Assembly: GCA_963789515.1 (NCBI GenBank) | Contig: CAWBKW010000002.1 | Coordinates: 310,001-374,000 of the forward strand | Length of the DNA: 64,000 nt | Origin: JBAXEO01 sp963789515 | GTDB lineage: Bacteria > Actinomycetota > Coriobacteriia > Anaerosomatales > JAAXUF01 | Reading direction: 5' to 3' | Part shown: piece after piece, positions 8,799 through 17,755 of the stretch | How the letters are laid out: the number at the start of each line of letters is the position of its first letter | Position numbering within the stretch: the stretch's first letter is position 1 | Notes under the pieces: model-generated | What the model saw: only the letters and a program-made list of their open reading frames with translations | The model's database searches: none | What the model was told of the DNA's origin: nothing | Position numbers and translations under genes: made by a program

Positions 8799-9840
8799 AT
8801 GTCCCTCGAAGACCCGCCGAATCGGCCCCGAAGCCTCCAGTCCGACTGACGCCCCGGCCGACCCCGCCCCGCGGGCACAGGCCGCATCGTCGGCAGCGGG
8901 TTCGAGCGCTGCCGAGACACCGCGGAAGCGCCGCGCGTGGCTCTGGGTGCTCGTGATCGCTCTGAGCCTCGCGGCGATCATCGGCTCGTGCGCCTGGGCG
9001 ACCTGGCTGCTCGTTGGCGGCGAGGCCGACGGTCTCGTGATGGGCAACGGCATCGCAGTCATCCCTATCGATGGCGCTATCGCCGGGACCGGCTCGGCGG
9101 CGGGCGGGATCGTCACGCCGGAGGAGTTCCTCGACAAGCTCGACCAGGCCGAGCAAGATTCGGGCGTCAAGGCAATCGTCTTGCGCGTCGATTCGCCGGG
9201 AGGGACGGTCGCCGCGAGCGAGGAGATCGCCGCGTACGTGAAGGCCGCAGAGAAGCCGGTCGTGGTCTCGGTGGGAGACGTCGGCGCCTCAGGGGCCTAC
9301 ATGGTCTCTTCGCAGGCGGACAGGATCATCGCTTTGCCGGGCTCGGCCGTGGGTAGCATCGGCGTCATCACCGAGATTCCGAACGTCAACGGGCTCCTTG
9401 AGAAACTCGGCATCCAGTTCGTGACGATCACCGCGGGGGAGTACAAGGGCGCAGGAAGCCCGTTCAGCGCGCTCACCGCCACCGAGACCGCGCTCATCCA
9501 AAGCTCGGTCGACGAGGTTTACGGCCAGTTCATCGACATCGTCGCCGAGGGTCGCTCGATGAAGCGCTCCGAGGTCGAGAGTCTGGCCACGGGTTGGGCA
9601 TGGAGCGGTGCGCAGGCCAAGACGCTCGGGCTGGTGGATGAGCTCGGCACCTACGAGGACGCTCTCAAGGCCGCTGCCAAGCTCGGGGGGATCACCGGTG
9701 ACTACCAGGTGGTCCGCTACGACGAGGCGCGGTTCGACACGCTCCTGAACACGCTCCTGGGCATCGAGAATCAGCTCGGCAACCTCAACGCCGCCGGGAA
9801 GCTGAGTGGGAAGAGTGGGGGCGTACCCATCCCCAAGTAG
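8799..9840 (+). CDS. sppA: Signal peptide peptidase SppA (one frame break near the N-terminus)
   Basis: Membrane-anchored serine protease that degrades cleaved signal peptides. The best start is ATG 8799, with GGAGG seven bases upstream. To stay in frame it needs removal of one base at 8819-8820, where CC[G/A] shows both wobble bases of a proline codon. After an acidic/Ala-Pro region comes one TM helix (WLWVLVIALSLAAIIGSC) and the S49 protease domain. The catalytic Ser is in GASGAY (about residue 164) and the general-base Lys in EYKGAGSP (about 216); this 52-residue spacing is typical of bacterial SppA. Without the correction the frame opens further upstream but with an unconvincing N-terminus. 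Confidence 0.9.
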
Positions 9841-9873
9841 GCGGCGGCTCTCCAGACAGGATGGTCGGTCGGC

Positions 9874-10716
9874 ATGAGCGAACCCCTCGTCATCGCGCAG
9901 ATCTCGGACCTGCACTGCGGGTCGCAGTACCACATCCCCAGCCTCGCGAATCGAGTCGTGGACGAGCTCAACGAGCTCGAACCGAACACGGTTATCGTGA
10001 CCGGTGACCTCACCGACATGGGCTTTCGCGCTGAGTTCCGACAGGCGCACCGACTGATCGAGCGTATCGAGTGCGAGCGCAAGGCCGTACTCATCGGCAA
10101 CCATGATGCCCGCAACGTGGGCGATGTCCACTTCGAAGAGCTGTTCGGCGCGCGGCGCGTCGAACTCGAGCTCGAGGGAGTGCGCATCGTCGGGCTGGAC
10201 TCGAGCGAACCGGATCTCGACTCGGGGCGCATCGGGCGCAACCTGTACCGCTGGCTCGAGGAGCGTTTCGCGATCGACCAAGATGAGTTCAAGGTCGTCG
10301 CCATGCACCATCACCTCGTACCCGTGCCGGGCACCGGGCGTGAACGCAACATCGTCCACGATGCCGGTGACCTGCTTCGCGTGCTTGCCGACAACGGCGT
10401 GGACCTGGTGCTCTGCGGCCACAAACACGTTCCGAACGTGTGGCGCCTTGAGGACATGCTGATCATCAACGCCGGGACGTGCTGCACGCACCGGTTGCGC
10501 GGTAGAGTCCGCCCCTCCTACAACATCATCGAGATTCGAGACAAGACCAACGTGCGCATCCTGCGCAAAGAGCCGTACCTCGACGCCGAGATCGTGGGGG
10601 ACTACCGCGGGCTGCACCAGCATGTCTGCGGCTGGAGGCCGGGCACGTACGTTTCCGGAGGTCCCGGCGGCGACACCCCGGCGGTAGACCTGGAGATCGC
10701 CGAGGCTGAGGCATGA
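9874..10716 (+). CDS. Metallophosphoesterase (calcineurin-like)
   Basis: 280-aa cytoplasmic dinuclear-metal phosphoesterase. The family signature is complete: SDLH (11-14), VTGDLTD (about 43-49), GNHD (75-78), a mid-protein HHH-containing block (MHHHLVP) and GHKH near 189. Family members hydrolyse phosphomono- or diesters, and the substrate cannot be read from sequence. Its stop overlaps the start of cpgS by 4 bp (ATGA). It may therefore act on a product of that pathway, such as 2,3-diphosphoglycerate or its cyclic form (inference from position only). Confidence 0.85.
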   Translation: MSEPLVIAQISDLHCGSQYHIPSLANRVVDELNELEPNTVIVTGDLTDMGFRAEFRQAHRLIERIECERKAVLIGNHDARNVGDVHFEELFGARRVELELEGVRIVGLDSSEPDLDSGRIGRNLYRWLEERFAIDQDEFKVVAMHHHLVPVPGTGRERNIVHDAGDLLRVLADNGVDLVLCGHKHVPNVWRLEDMLIINAGTCCTHRLRGRVRPSYNIIEIRDKTNVRILRKEPYLDAEIVGDYRGLHQHVCGWRPGTYVSGGPGGDTPAVDLEIAEAEA

Positions 10717-12065
10717 GCCGCATCATCGCGCTCATCGACGGCGAGCACTATCCGCCTGTGGTCCGCTTCGCGCTCGGCGAACTCGCACGCGAGCACGAGG
10801 TGGTCGCCGCGGCCTTCCTCGGCGGAACTGAGAAGATCGACCTCGACGCCGGGCTTGACGCCTACGGAGTGCCGCTCGTCACCGCGCCCTCGGCCGCAGA
10901 GGCGCTCTCGACGGCGCTCGAGCGCTTCGGCCCGGATGCGGTCGTGGACCTTTCCGACGAACCGGTGCTGACCTCGGCCGAGCGCTTCGAACTCGCATCG
11001 ATCGCCCTCTCGTTCGGGGCCGAGTACCGTGGGGCCGACTTCAGCTTTACGCCTCCGAAGGCGCAGGTGGTCACCGCAACGCCCGCGCTCGGGATCATCG
11101 GAACCGGCAAGCGGGTCGGCAAGACGGCGATCAGCGCGTTCATCGCCCGGCAGCTCAAGGCGGCGGGCGTCGATGTCGCTGTTCTGGCGATGGGCCGAGG
11201 TGGCCCGGCCGAGCCCGAACTCATCTTCGGTGAGCGCGTCGCGCTCACGACAGCTGACCTGCTCGCGCTTGCGCGCGAGGGCGTGCACGCCTCCAGCGAC
11301 AACTACGAGGACGCGGTGATGAGCCGTGTCACCACGGTGGGCTGCCGCCGCTGCGGCGGCGGCATGGCTGGCGAGACGTTCTTCAGCAACGTGCCTCAAG
11401 GAGCGCTCCTCGCCGATGGGCTCGGCAAGGAGCTGCTCATCCTCGAGGGCTCCGGCTCGGCGATACCCCCCGTGGCGGCCGACGCGACGGTGCTGGTCAT
11501 CGGCGCCGGCCGGGGCGAGACCTACGTGCGCGACTACTTCGGACCGTACCGTCTCGCCCGGGCCGACCTTGCGATCATCGCCACGGCTGAAGCGCCCGTC
11601 GCGACGGCGGCCGACGTGGTGGCCGTTCGCGATGCGATCCGGTCGATCCGGCCCGACCTGCCCGTCGTCGCGACGACGTTTCGCCCGGCTCCCATCGAGC
11701 CGGTCGCCGGACAGCGGGTCTTCTTCGCGAGCACCGCGCCCCCGGCGATCCTGCCGACGCTCGTCGCGCACCTTGAGGCGGAGTACGGCTGTGAAGTCGT
11801 GGCTTCCAGCGCCAACCTCTCGAACCGCTCGCTGCTTCGCGCCGAGATGGCCGCCTCAGCTGGTCGATTCGACCTGCTGCTCACCGAACTCAAGGCGGCC
11901 GCGATCGATGTGGTCGCTGCAGCCGGTGACGAGTGGGGGGTGCCGACGGTGCTCTGCGACAACGTTCCCGTGTCCGTGGATGGTGTGGACCTTGACGGGT
12001 GCGTGGACGCCATAGCCAGCACCGCGCTCGCTCGCGGTCGGTCCCGTGAAGGAGTGACGCTGTGA
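10713..12065 (+). CDS. cpgS: Predicted cyclic 2,3-diphosphoglycerate synthetase
   Basis: The 450-aa protein matches the archaeal cDPG synthetase family, which uses ATP to form the intramolecular pyrophosphate of cyclic 2,3-diphosphoglycerate, a solute and phosphate store known from thermophilic methanogens. Visible features are an N-terminal DGEHYPPV block, a P-loop GTGKRVGKT (130-138), MGRGGPAEPE, a CRRCGGG motif and EGSGSAIPPVAAD. It overlaps the upstream phosphoesterase by 4 bp and the downstream 2-phosphoglycerate kinase by 4 bp. The two pathway enzymes are therefore translationally coupled, which strongly supports the assignment. Whether the compound is made in this bacterium is not shown by sequence. 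Confidence 0.83.
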   Translation: MSRIIALIDGEHYPPVVRFALGELAREHEVVAAAFLGGTEKIDLDAGLDAYGVPLVTAPSAAEALSTALERFGPDAVVDLSDEPVLTSAERFELASIALSFGAEYRGADFSFTPPKAQVVTATPALGIIGTGKRVGKTAISAFIARQLKAAGVDVAVLAMGRGGPAEPELIFGERVALTTADLLALAREGVHASSDNYEDAVMSRVTTVGCRRCGGGMAGETFFSNVPQGALLADGLGKELLILEGSGSAIPPVAADATVLVIGAGRGETYVRDYFGPYRLARADLAIIATAEAPVATAADVVAVRDAIRSIRPDLPVVATTFRPAPIEPVAGQRVFFASTAPPAILPTLVAHLEAEYGCEVVASSANLSNRSLLRAEMAASAGRFDLLLTELKAAAIDVVAAAGDEWGVPTVLCDNVPVSVDGVDLDGCVDAIASTALARGRSREGVTL

Positions 12066-12964
12066 CGGACCCCAAGACCATCATCATCACCGACAAGGCT
12101 CATGGGCTGCCGTTCTCAAAGGGCCTGCTCGCACAGTCGTTCACGGCGACCGGACTCGCGCCGAGCAAGGCCTGGTCGATCGCCCAGTCCATCGAGGAGG
12201 AGCTGCGCGAGCACAAGGAGACGCGGATCTCCTCGGAGAGGGTCCGCTCGATCGCAGCTCAGCACCTGCAGCGCTCGGCAGGGGACAAGTACGCGGAGCG
12301 CTACCTGAAGCTGCGTGACGTCACCCGACGCGAGAGCCCCCTCATCGTTCTGATCGGCGGCACCACGGGAGTCGGCAAGTCGACGATCGCCACGGAGGTG
12401 GCGCACAGGCTCGGGATCAACCGCATCACGTCGACGGATTCCATCCGGGAAGTCATGCGTGGTATATTCACCAAAGACCTCATGCCCGCGATTCACGAAA
12501 GCGCGTTCAACGCGTGGCGGGGTCTGAGAGTCCCGGCGCCGCAGGGCGCCAATCCCGTGATCGTCGGCTTTCGCGAGCAGACGGCCGTCGTAAGCACCGG
12601 CATCAACGCGCTGATCAAGCGCGCGGTGCTCGAAGGCATGTCGATGGTGGTTGAGGGAATCCACCTCGTCCCGGGATACCTTGACCCCCGAAAGTTCGGC
12701 ACGGCGCGGGTGGTCCAGCTTGTCATCGGGGTCGACGACGAGGAATCCCACCTGAGCCATTTCTACATCCGAGAAGCCCAGACGGACGGCAACCGGCCCA
12801 ACGCCCGCTACCGCGACAACTTCGCCAACATCCGGACGCTGGGCAGCTACATCGAGGATCTCGCCCGGGAACACGACATCCCGGTGATCTACAGCCACCA
12901 GCTCGACCGCACGGTGGCAGAGGTGCTCGAGCACGTCGTGGCGACAGCCATGGACACGGACTAG
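12062..12964 (+). CDS. pgk2: 2-phosphoglycerate kinase
   Basis: Makes 2,3-diphosphoglycerate from 2-phosphoglycerate and ATP, the substrate for the preceding cyclase. The 300 aa have the layout of the archaeal enzyme: an N-terminal ATP-cone-like region (about 1-90, with PFSKGLLAQSFTATGL and SIAQSIEEEL), a P-loop GGTTGVGKST (99-108), then TSTDSIREVMR, a VVEGIHLVPG block and HFYIREAQ. GTG start overlaps the cpgS stop (GTGA). GC content and codon use look like those of the neighbours, so any transfer from archaea would be old. Confidence 0.86.
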   Translation: MTDPKTIIITDKAHGLPFSKGLLAQSFTATGLAPSKAWSIAQSIEEELREHKETRISSERVRSIAAQHLQRSAGDKYAERYLKLRDVTRRESPLIVLIGGTTGVGKSTIATEVAHRLGINRITSTDSIREVMRGIFTKDLMPAIHESAFNAWRGLRVPAPQGANPVIVGFREQTAVVSTGINALIKRAVLEGMSMVVEGIHLVPGYLDPRKFGTARVVQLVIGVDDEESHLSHFYIREAQTDGNRPNARYRDNFANIRTLGSYIEDLAREHDIPVIYSHQLDRTVAEVLEHVVATAMDTD

Positions 12965-13008
12965 CGCCGGGTGATCCGGCACCACGGAAAGGTTGGAGGA
13001 CAGGCGAC

Positions 13009-13671
13009 GTGAAGTTCTTCCTGGACACGGCGGACATCGCCGAGATCGAAGAGGCTGCGAGTTGGGGTGTGCTCTCCGGAGTCACGACCAACCCCACGCT
13101 GTACTCACGGGTCGGCGGCACCCTCTCGGGCTTCCACGACCACCTGAAGCGCATCTGCGACATCGTCGATGGCCCGGTGAGCGGCGAGACCGTCGGTCTC
13201 ACCCGCGACGAGATCGTGCGCGAGGGCGAAGAGCTCGCTGCGATAGCGCCGAACCTCATCGTCAAGGTGCCGACGATGCCCGAGGGCCTGGCGGCCACCA
13301 AGACCCTGTCCGAGCGCGGGATCAAGGTCAACATGACCCTGTGCTTCACGGTGCCGCAGGCCATGTTGGCAGCCCGTTCCGGCGCATCGTACATCTCGCC
13401 GTTCGTCGGTCGGTTCGACGACATCAGCGAGGACGGCATCGCGCAGCTCGCCGACGTGGTCGTGGCGCTCGGCAACTACGATTTCGGCCATGAGGTCGAG
13501 GTGATCGCCGCATCGGTCCGCTCGGCGAACCACGTCACGCAGGCGGCGCTCATGGGTGCCGACATCGCGACGGTACCGTTCTCGGTACTCAAGAACCTGG
13601 TGAAGCATCCGCTCACCGATAGGGGCCTGGAATCGTTCCTGGCCGACTGGGAGAAAGTGAAGAACGCATGA
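13009..13671 (+). CDS. tal: Transaldolase, small FSA/TalC type
   Basis: 220-aa class I aldolase of the short transaldolase or fructose-6-phosphate aldolase group; interconverts sugar phosphates in the pentose phosphate pathway or cleaves fructose 6-phosphate. It starts with FLDTADIAEI and GVTTNPTL. The Schiff-base lysine is Lys86 in LIVKVPT, and it ends with the VPFSVLKNLVKHPLTDRGLESFLADW block. GTG start with GGAGG upstream. Sequence alone does not separate transaldolase from FSA activity. It overlaps rho by 4 bp. Confidence 0.93.
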   Translation: MKFFLDTADIAEIEEAASWGVLSGVTTNPTLYSRVGGTLSGFHDHLKRICDIVDGPVSGETVGLTRDEIVREGEELAAIAPNLIVKVPTMPEGLAATKTLSERGIKVNMTLCFTVPQAMLAARSGASYISPFVGRFDDISEDGIAQLADVVVALGNYDFGHEVEVIAASVRSANHVTQAALMGADIATVPFSVLKNLVKHPLTDRGLESFLADWEKVKNA

Positions 13672-15027
13672 GCGCACGTCCCCGCAAGCGCGGCCGCCGA
13701 GGCGGCAGTGGCGGTCAGCCGCCACAGGAGCAGGCCCCACAGCCTTCGATCAAGCGCGAAGACCTCGCGCTGAAGACCGTCGCCGAACTCAGGGCGATGG
13801 CCACGGAGATAGGCCTGGACACCAAGGCCCTGAAGAAGAAGGACGAGATCATCGACGCGGTCCTCGAGGCCAAGGTCAGGTCCGAGGGCTTCGTGGAGAT
13901 ATCCGGGATCCTCGACGTCCTGCCCGAGGGCTACGGCTTCGTTCGCACCGGTGGCTATCTGCCCGGAGATCGCGACGTCTACGTCTCGATGTCGGTGGTT
14001 CGCCGCAACGAGCTTCGACGGGGAGACCTCATCCGCGGTCAGGTGCGCCCCCCCAAGGAGAGCGAGAAGTACCCGGCACTGCAGCGTCTCGACGCGGTCA
14101 ACGGCCGCGACCCGGGCGCCTCGCGGGGCCGGCCGAAGTTCGCCGACCTCACGCCGATCTATCCTGAAGAGCGCCTGCGCATGGAGCACGGCCGGGAGTT
14201 CCTGACGGCGCGGACCGTCGATCTGGTCGCCCCCATCGGAAAGGGCCAGCGCGGTCTCATCGTCTCGCCTCCCAAGGCGGGCAAGACCACCGTCCTCAAG
14301 GACGTTGCCGCCGCGATCTCGGCGAACAACCCCGAGGTCTACCTCATGTGCCTGCTCGTCGACGAGCGGCCTGAAGAAGTCACCGACATGGAGCGCTCGA
14401 TCCACGGTGAAGTGGTGAGCTCGACGTTCGACATGCCCTCGGAACAGCACATCGCGGTCGCGGAACTCGTGATAGAGCGGGCGAAGCGCCTTGTGGAGAG
14501 CGGCCAGGACGTCGTCATCCTGCTCGACTCGATCACCCGCCTTGCGCGCGCCTACAACCTGGCGTCGCCGGCGTCCGGACGCATCCTGTCCGGTGGTGTG
14601 GACTCGGCCGCGCTCTACCCGCCCGAAGAAGTTCTTCGGCGCGGCCCGCAACATCGAGTTCGGCGGGTCGCTCACCATCCTCGCCACGGCTCTGGTCGAT
14701 ACCGGGTCCAAGATGGACGAGGTCATCTTCGAGGAGTTCAAGGGCACCGGTAACCTCGAGTTGCGCCTCGATCGCGGATTGGCCGACCGGCGCATCTTCC
14801 CGGCGATCGATGTCATCACGTCCGGTACTCGCAAAGAGGAACTGCTCCTCGATCCGGCCGAGGCCCCCTTCGTCTGGGGCATCCGCCGGATCCTGCATGG
14901 GATCGACAATCCCGAGCGGGCGATGGACATGCTCATCAAGGGCCTGAAGCAGACCAGCAGCAACATGGAGTTCCTCGCCAAGATGGCCCGCAAGGCCTCC
15001 GAGAAGGGCAACGGGATCGACTTCTAA
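13668..15027 (+). CDS. rho: Transcription termination factor Rho (one frame break)
   Basis: Hexameric RNA-dependent ATPase helicase that releases RNA polymerase. A basic RGG-like N-terminus leads into the Rho_N domain (about 30-70), an RNA-binding cold-shock domain with GYGFVRTGGY, and the ATPase with P-loop PPKAGKTT (about 200-208), DERPEEVTDM and LLDSITRLARAYN. The frame breaks at 14624-14625, where CC[C/G]AAGAAG shows both wobble bases of a Pro codon. With one base removed the protein continues as PPKKFFGAARN, the invariant Rho sequence, to a normal C-terminus. Rho is normally essential in actinobacteria, so the break is almost surely not real. ATG overlaps the tal stop. Confidence 0.94.
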
Positions 15028-15031
15028 GTGG

Positions 15032-15133
15032 GGCCGACGGGACGCGGAGGCGCCGTGCTCAAACATACTCGAGGAGCCGCCCTGGGGCGGCTCCTCTGCG
15101 TAACTGCGCCGGCACCTCCGCGTCCCGTCGGCC
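15032..15133. repeat. Long inverted repeat with nested hairpin between rho and rpmE
   Basis: 24-nt arms at 15032-15055 and 15110-15133 (GGCCGACGGGACGCGGAGG... and its complement) match except for one G-T pair. They enclose a second perfect hairpin, GAGGAGCCGCC/GGCGGCTCCTC (15071-15096). No U-tract follows. It could be the rho terminator, an RNA-stabilising end or a structured element acting on rho or rpmE expression. Confidence 0.75.
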
Positions 15134-15249
15134 AAGTAGGCGCGATCCCGGTAGCGAAAGCCTCTTCTCCGCTGGCATCGGCGGTGCTACACTAGCGCGG
15201 TTGTCCCCGGGCCTGGTCGGAAACCAGGCCGTTATCGGAGGTGTTTGGA

Positions 15250-15855
15250 ATGAAGCAAGGAATCCACCCGGAGTATGTGGAGTCGACCGTCCACTGCTCA
15301 TGCGGTAACACGTTCAAGACCCGCTCCACCAAGCCGGACCTGCACATCGAACTCTGCTCGGAGTGTCATCCGTTCTACACCGGCAAGCAGAAGTTCGTCG
15401 ACACGGGTGGTCGCGTCCAGCGCTTCAGCGACAAGTTCGGCAACGCAGCCGCGACTGTTCGCGAGAAGGAAGCCGCTGACAAGGTCGCTCGTGTGAAGGC
15501 CGCCGACGAGGCAGCAGCCGCCGCCAAGGTCGCCCGCGAGGCCAAGGAGGCCGAGAAGGCCGCCAAGGCCAAGGAGGCCGAGAAGGTCAAGGCGACTCGC
15601 GAAGAGAAGGCCGCACAGCGTGAGACCCGCGTCGAGAAGTTCGACGTCGAGGAGAGCGCGGTCGAGATCGTCGAAGTGGATGAGGCCGATGGGCTCGTCG
15701 CCGACACGATCATCGAAGATGTCGTCATCACCGACTCTGAGACCGGGGAAGTCGTCGAGGAGATCATCGTCGAGGACACCGTCGTCACCGACGCCGAGAC
15801 CGGCGAGGTCGTCGCCGAGATCATCGAGGAGACCGACGTCGAGGTCGCCGAGTAG
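15250..15855 (+). CDS. rpmE: Ribosomal protein bL31 with long acidic C-terminal extension
   Basis: The first roughly 68 residues are a zinc-binding bL31: ligand cysteines C16, C18, C36 and C39 (HCSCGN, LCSECHPFYTG) and GGRVQRFSDKFG. bL31 normally ends here. This protein runs on for about 130 residues: a charged Ala/Lys/Glu coiled-coil segment (about 75-135), then an acidic beta-rich tail with two repeats, VVITDSETGEVVEEIIVE and VVTDAETGEVVAEIIEE. ATG 15250 has GGAGG upstream; a GTG nine bases earlier is a less likely start. A -10-like TACACT lies about 60 bp upstream. The tail is in frame and shows normal codon use. Confidence 0.93.
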   Translation: MKQGIHPEYVESTVHCSCGNTFKTRSTKPDLHIELCSECHPFYTGKQKFVDTGGRVQRFSDKFGNAAATVREKEAADKVARVKAADEAAAAAKVAREAKEAEKAAKAKEAEKVKATREEKAAQRETRVEKFDVEESAVEIVEVDEADGLVADTIIEDVVITDSETGEVVEEIIVEDTVVTDAETGEVVAEIIEETDVEVAE

Positions 15856-15884
15856 TTCGCACTGAACGCACGCGCTGACTAGAA

Positions 15885-15912
15885 TGGGGAGGCGAGGCGA
15901 CTCGTCTCCCCA
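15885..15912 (+). terminator. Terminator after rpmE
   Basis: TGGGGAGGCGAG and CTCGTCTCCCCA pair (one G-T) around GCGA and are followed by the pyrimidine-rich ATCTGTTTCTCTC. Confidence 0.7.
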
Positions 15913-15966
15913 TCTGTTTCTCTCCCGGGCCCGGGAATGGGCCCATCTTTGGAGGCCTGCTCGTTC

Positions 15967-16650
15967 ATGGACGTCCGACTGCTCTCGCACACACCAGATC
16001 CCCAGCGGGCCATCGCCGCCGCTGCACGCTTGTGCTACGCGCCGGTGGGTGCGGCCGAGCTCCTCGAGACGATGAGCGACGAGGCGGTCCTCAAAGTCCT
16101 GAAGACCATCATCACGAGCGGGCACACCTCGGCGCTCGAGCACGCCAGCTACTCCTTCGCGATAGACGGCGTGTCCAGAGCACTGACGCACCAGCTGGTG
16201 AGGCATCGTCTTGCCAGCTACAACCAACAGTCGCAGCGCTACGTCTCCTACACTGATGAGCCGGCGTTCATCGTTCCGCCGGACGTGGCCGCGGACCCTG
16301 AGGTTGCGTCGGCGTTCCTGGACTCGTGTGCAGCGTCGTTCATCGCGTACCGGAGGCTGCTCGATTCGGGTGTTCCGGCCGAGGACGCGCGCTACCTGCT
16401 GCCCAATGCCATGGAGACCAAGATCGTCGTCACCATGAACATCCGCGAGCTGCTTCACTTCTTCGAGTTGCGCTGCTGCAAGCGTGCGCAGTGGGAGATA
16501 CGAGAGCTGGCACTCTCCATGCTGCAACTTGCAGAGCCCACGGCCCCCTACATATTCATGGACGCCGGAGCTTCGTGCCGGCGCGGTCCCTGCCGCGAGG
16601 GAAAGATGACCTGCGGCGAACCCTACGAGAAGGCGCCCCGACGTGACTGA
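15967..16650 (+). CDS. thyX: FAD-dependent thymidylate synthase
   Basis: Makes dTMP from dUMP with methylene-tetrahydrofolate, FAD and NADPH. The ThyX signature RHR-x2-S-x-N-x2-S-x-R is present as RHRLASYNQQSQR from residue 79. The 227 aa also show SGHTSALEHASYSFAI, LLPNAMETKIVVTMN and ELLHFFELRCCKRAQWEIRELA. ATG 15967 has GGAGG 13 bases upstream. The Cys-rich C-terminus (CRRGPCREGKMTCG) is common in this subfamily. Its last 8 bases overlap the next gene. Confidence 0.95.
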   Translation: MDVRLLSHTPDPQRAIAAAARLCYAPVGAAELLETMSDEAVLKVLKTIITSGHTSALEHASYSFAIDGVSRALTHQLVRHRLASYNQQSQRYVSYTDEPAFIVPPDVAADPEVASAFLDSCAASFIAYRRLLDSGVPAEDARYLLPNAMETKIVVTMNIRELLHFFELRCCKRAQWEIRELALSMLQLAEPTAPYIFMDAGASCRRGPCREGKMTCGEPYEKAPRRD

Positions 16651-17755
16651 CGTAACGGCCAAGATGCCGCCGCTTGACGGTCCGATCACCCATACGCACA
16701 TCGGCGGTCAGGCCGTACTCGAGGGCATCATGATGCGCGGCAGGTACAACTGGGCGGTCGCCGTGCGCACGCCGGACGGGAGTATTCACTTCGAAGAGCA
16801 CGACCTTGAGTCCGGAAAGGCGAAGAAGGGCTGGATGCGCTGGCCCATCGTGCGTGGATGCGTGGCGATGGTCGAGACGCTCTCTCTGGCGATGAAGGCC
16901 TTCTCGGTGTCGGCCTCGCTTGCGGGCGAGACCGAAGAGGAGCAGCTCTCGGCCAAGGAGATCAGCATCACGATGATCCTCGGCGCGGGGCTCGCCATCC
17001 TCTTCTTCATCGTGCTGCCGGCCCTCATCACGACGTATGGCTTCCGCATCAAGGCCACCGAGCAACCGTTCACCTGGAACATGGTCGACGGCGTCTTGCG
17101 GGTCGTCGCGTTCTTCGGCTACATCTGGGCGATCGGGCGCATGGAGGACATCAAGCGGGTGTTCGGCTACCACGGTGCGGAGCACAAGACCATCCACGCC
17201 TACGAGCACAACCTTCCGCTCGAACCCGACTTGATCCAGCGGTATGAAACGCTGCATGTACGCTGTGGGACGTCGTTCCTCCTCATGGTCATGATCCTCG
17301 CGATCCTCGTCTTCTCGCTCGTGCCGGTGAGGCTCATCGCCGCGAATCTCGGCGTGACCAGCCGTATCGGTATCACGACCATCGCGATACTGGCGCGTCT
17401 CCTCCTCCTCCCGCTCGTCGCAGGCCTCGCCTACGAGGTCACGGTGAAGTGGGCGGGCAACCATTCGACCAACCCGATCGTGAAGATCCTGCTGTGGCCG
17501 GGGATGCAGCTTCAGCGGATGACCACCCGCGAGCCCACCGACGACATGGTCGAGGTGGCGGTGGCGGCGATGGTACCGATCATCGCCCGTGAGGAGCGCG
17601 AGGAGCGGATCGCCAAGGGCGAGCCCGCAGAAGGCGATCTTCCGTCCGATATCCTGGAGGTGCCCGACATGCCGGTCGCCGAGCTCGTGCCGGCGGCGAC
17701 AGTGGGAGCCGTTGAAGGGACTGCGACTGATGTGCTGCCCGAAGGTCTGAGCTGA
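16643..17755 (+). CDS. DUF1385 membrane protein
   Basis: 370-aa polytopic membrane protein of the DUF1385 family (YqhQ-like). It shows the family motifs GGQAVLEGIMMRG near the N-terminus, and YHGAEHKTIHAYEH and HVRCGTSFLLM in the middle. The conserved His/Glu residues have prompted the idea that it is a metal enzyme, but no reaction is known. About four TM helices lie between residues 105 and 275, followed by an acidic cytoplasmic tail. It commonly neighbours rpmE and prfA in actinobacteria and Firmicutes, as here. GTG start overlaps thyX and the stop overlaps the next ATG. Confidence 0.9.
   Translation: MTDVTAKMPPLDGPITHTHIGGQAVLEGIMMRGRYNWAVAVRTPDGSIHFEEHDLESGKAKKGWMRWPIVRGCVAMVETLSLAMKAFSVSASLAGETEEEQLSAKEISITMILGAGLAILFFIVLPALITTYGFRIKATEQPFTWNMVDGVLRVVAFFGYIWAIGRMEDIKRVFGYHGAEHKTIHAYEHNLPLEPDLIQRYETLHVRCGTSFLLMVMILAILVFSLVPVRLIAANLGVTSRIGITTIAILARLLLLPLVAGLAYEVTVKWAGNHSTNPIVKILLWPGMQLQRMTTREPTDDMVEVAVAAMVPIIAREEREERIAKGEPAEGDLPSDILEVPDMPVAELVPAATVGAVEGTATDVLPEGLS

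Noticed and set aside
6397..9156. 919-codon open frame on the minus strand
   Set aside because: It is antisense to hom, thrB and sppA. Its composition (Arg/Gly/Asp/His-rich, low complexity) is typical of the shadow frame of high-GC genes and shows no domain.
14491..15027. Programmed frameshifting in rho or prfA
   Set aside because: There is no slippery heptamer or stimulatory structure, the same kind of break occurs in more than a dozen unrelated genes, and each one is explained by a duplicated or missing wobble base.
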